Positions 58,901-61,900 of a stretch of 64,000 nt of DNA are shown here, piece by piece. Below the pieces are notes generated by a model, which did no database searches, had not been told where the DNA came from, and saw nothing but the letters and a program-made list of their open reading frames with translations. Location: positions 165,059 through 229,058 of the forward strand of contig NZ_QVFV01000005.1 of the NCBI RefSeq assembly GCF_004212215.1, in the 5' to 3' direction. This DNA is from Leptolyngbya iicbica LK (GTDB taxonomy: Bacteria; Cyanobacteriota; Cyanobacteriia; Phormidesmidales; Phormidesmidaceae). Numbering within the stretch: position 1 is the stretch's first letter; each line of letters begins with the position of its first letter. The position numbers and the translations under genes were made by a program.

Positions 58901-61900
58901 CAGGGATGAACCACCGTGGATGTGTGCAAACTGTCGAAAGTGCCGCCGATCGGACTGCCATCTTTGGGATAGTAGTACTGGATTTTGTCGCCATCTTGCA
59001 GATTGTGCTTGCGGTCAAAGCGAATCACATCGTTGGCGACATCAATGGTGGTGCCCCACTCGTTGTAGGCATCGAAGGTGAGTACCGGGAGCAGGCGGTG
59101 GTCGCCCTGGCTGTCGCTGGTGACATTGACGACAGTGCTGCCGCTGAGATGGCGCAGGCGCACGGTATCGGCGTCGATGACTTCCACGGTGTACTGGGTG
59201 CCGTCCTTCAGGCCACCGACGGGAGCGTTGCTACCCGCTTCGTACTGCACCCGGCTCATATTGGTGAGGCCGTGGGGCTGACTGTAGTGGATGTAGTCGC
59301 GATCGACATCCACCGCGAGCTTGTTCTTCGCAGCAAAGCTTTCCACTTGCCGCAACTGGTGATTGCCCGTGCCGTCGCTGGTCAGATCGATGATGTCGCC
59401 GGTCGCCAGATCCCGCAGTTGCAGGCGCAGATCGTTGATAATCTCGACTTCGTACTGGCTACCAGAAGTAAGCCCGCCGATCGCGGTTTCGCCAGCCGCG
59501 ACTGTGTATTCCACGATTTGCCCATCCACCAGACCGTGGGGCTGCTCCAGGGTGAGCCAGTCGCGATCGATATCGACAAAGTCTTCGTTAAAGGCCCAAC
59601 CATCGACCGTGGCGCTGATGGCCTTGACTTCGGAATTTTCGGCTTCCAGTCGCTCTTTCTCTGCCAGCAGGTCATCCCGCAGGGCTTGATACAGATCGTC
59701 GGTGATAGTGGTGGCGTACTGATCCAGCGTCAGCGCGTCCACCGTCGGCGTTGAAGTGAGGTCCAGGTCTCCCGGCGTTTTCTCCAGGAACCACTCTGCC
59801 GAGAACTCACCGCCAAAGGCCACGGCATCCGCCGCATTGCCGTAGACGGTGCCCTCCACCCGCATCTGGTTGGCCTGCTCTTCTGTAAAGAGCACCTGCA
59901 CCGAGTCGTCCAGACCCACTTGAATGATTTCGTCAACTGCCCCGCCCGTCTCGTTGAGGCGGACTGCCAGGGTGCCGTCCAGGCTCAGGTCATCCACCCC
60001 GACGATGGAGGCCGCGCCACTGGCAATCATGGCGTAGGTGCTGTCGCTGGTGCCAGTGGACAGATCGCTCGTGCCGTAGACCACCAGGCCTAATTTGCCA
60101 TCGCTGATTTGAATGCCGGAAGCGCTATCAGTGCCGCCTTCTGCACCGACGAAGGTTTGCGCGTTATCCAAACCGATGAGGAGTTTCGTCGCGGTTAGGT
60201 TGCCATCCACGGTGACCGTCTTCTGCACGCCGAACTGTCCGGAAGATTGCACTACGCCGCCAAAGTCTAGGGTGGCGGCTCCGGCGACTTGCGTCACTTC
60301 GCTGCCATCGGCAAAGGCGATCGTCACTTCGCCCGTGGGGGTGACAAAGGTACTGTTGACCGCCTCGCCCATGCGGTTCAGGGCAATGTCCAGTTCTCCA
60401 CTCAGGCCCAACCCGTCGATGCCGATGAGTCCGGCGCTGCCCGTGCCCTGCAAAGCGTACTGGCCAGACGCCGTGTCGAGAATCAGCCCCAGAGTGGTGT
60501 CGCCCAATTCCACCCCAATGGCATTCGCCGTTCCCGCACCGCTGCCCACAAAGGCGCTGGCTTCATGCAGCGCCAACTGGAGTTGGGTTCCCTCAGCGGT
60601 GTCTACTTTGTTCAAGTAAAGGCCACCATCAACGGTGACAAAGCCCCCGGCATCCACCGTCACCAGCCCCCCGGTGATATGGGTGACATCGTCCCCGGTG
60701 GCGAACTGCACGATCCTGTCGTCGCCCGGTAGGGCAATGGTTTCATTCACCGCCTGACCGCTGCGATTGATGGCCAGATCCACGGCTCCCGCTAACGTGA
60801 CGCCGTTGAAGCCCACCAATGCCGCCTGGCCCGACCCTTCCACGGCATAGCCGCCATCAGCGGTGTACAGCACCAGCCCCAGATCCACATCGCTGACCTG
60901 GACGCCGGGTTCGTTAGCTCCGACAAAGGCCCTGGCATCCCGTGCGCCAAGCCTGAGGCTATCAGCCGTTTTCTCGATACCAAACTCACCGGAGAGTTCC
61001 GCAAACCCGGCCACGCCCAGATTCAGAGTGCCGACCAGTTGCTCTAGGTTGGCCTCGGCGGCGCTGAAGTTGAGGTTCAGGTCGCCGTCGGGGGTCGCGA
61101 TAGTGCGATCAATCGCGGTGCCCAAACGGTTGATATCCAGATCCAACGAGCCGGACAGGTCAATGCCGCTCACCCCCTGCAATCCCGCCGCGCCGCTGGC
61201 TTGCAGCGCATACTGGGCCGGATTCGCGCCGTCTTGTTCCACATACAGCGCTAGTTGACCGTCATTGAGGGTGAAGCCCGTATCGGCATTCCCGATTAGG
61301 GCGTTCAGGTTCTTCGCCCCGATCAGCAGTTGGCTCTGCTGCGTTCCACCAGACTCGACGATCGCTTGCTCAATGGCAAACGCACCGCTCAATTCGCCGA
61401 TGCCGTCGATGCCCAGGGTCGCGGCTCCGGTGATGTGGGGGAGAGCGATCGCATCCGCTAAATCCAGATTCAGGGTGGTGCCATCAGCGAGGATAAGGCT
61501 CTCTTGCACCGCTCCACCCGTCGCATTCAGCGCCAGTTCCAGTTCCCCGGCTAGAGTCAGATCCGACAGGCCCAACAACGCCGCCGATCCCTTCGCGCTA
61601 AAGGCATAGGTGGGGTCAGCAGCGTCTTGGTCGTAGAGTGCCAGGGCCAGACTGGCGTCACTGAGTTCTACCCCCAGTGCATCCGCCGTCCCGTAGCCCG
61701 TTCCCAGAAAAGCGTTAATGCCCGCTGCCCCCAGCTTCAGGGTTTCGGCATCGCGACTGAATCGGAGGCCACTGCCAGACAGCAGCGCATTATCCCCAGC
61801 CGTGAGGCTAAAGTTGCCCAGGTCAACGGTGGTGCCCAAAGCGTCGCCGCTGGCACTGATGGTGGTTCCCGACAGATCCAGATCGCCCAGACCAAAGAGC

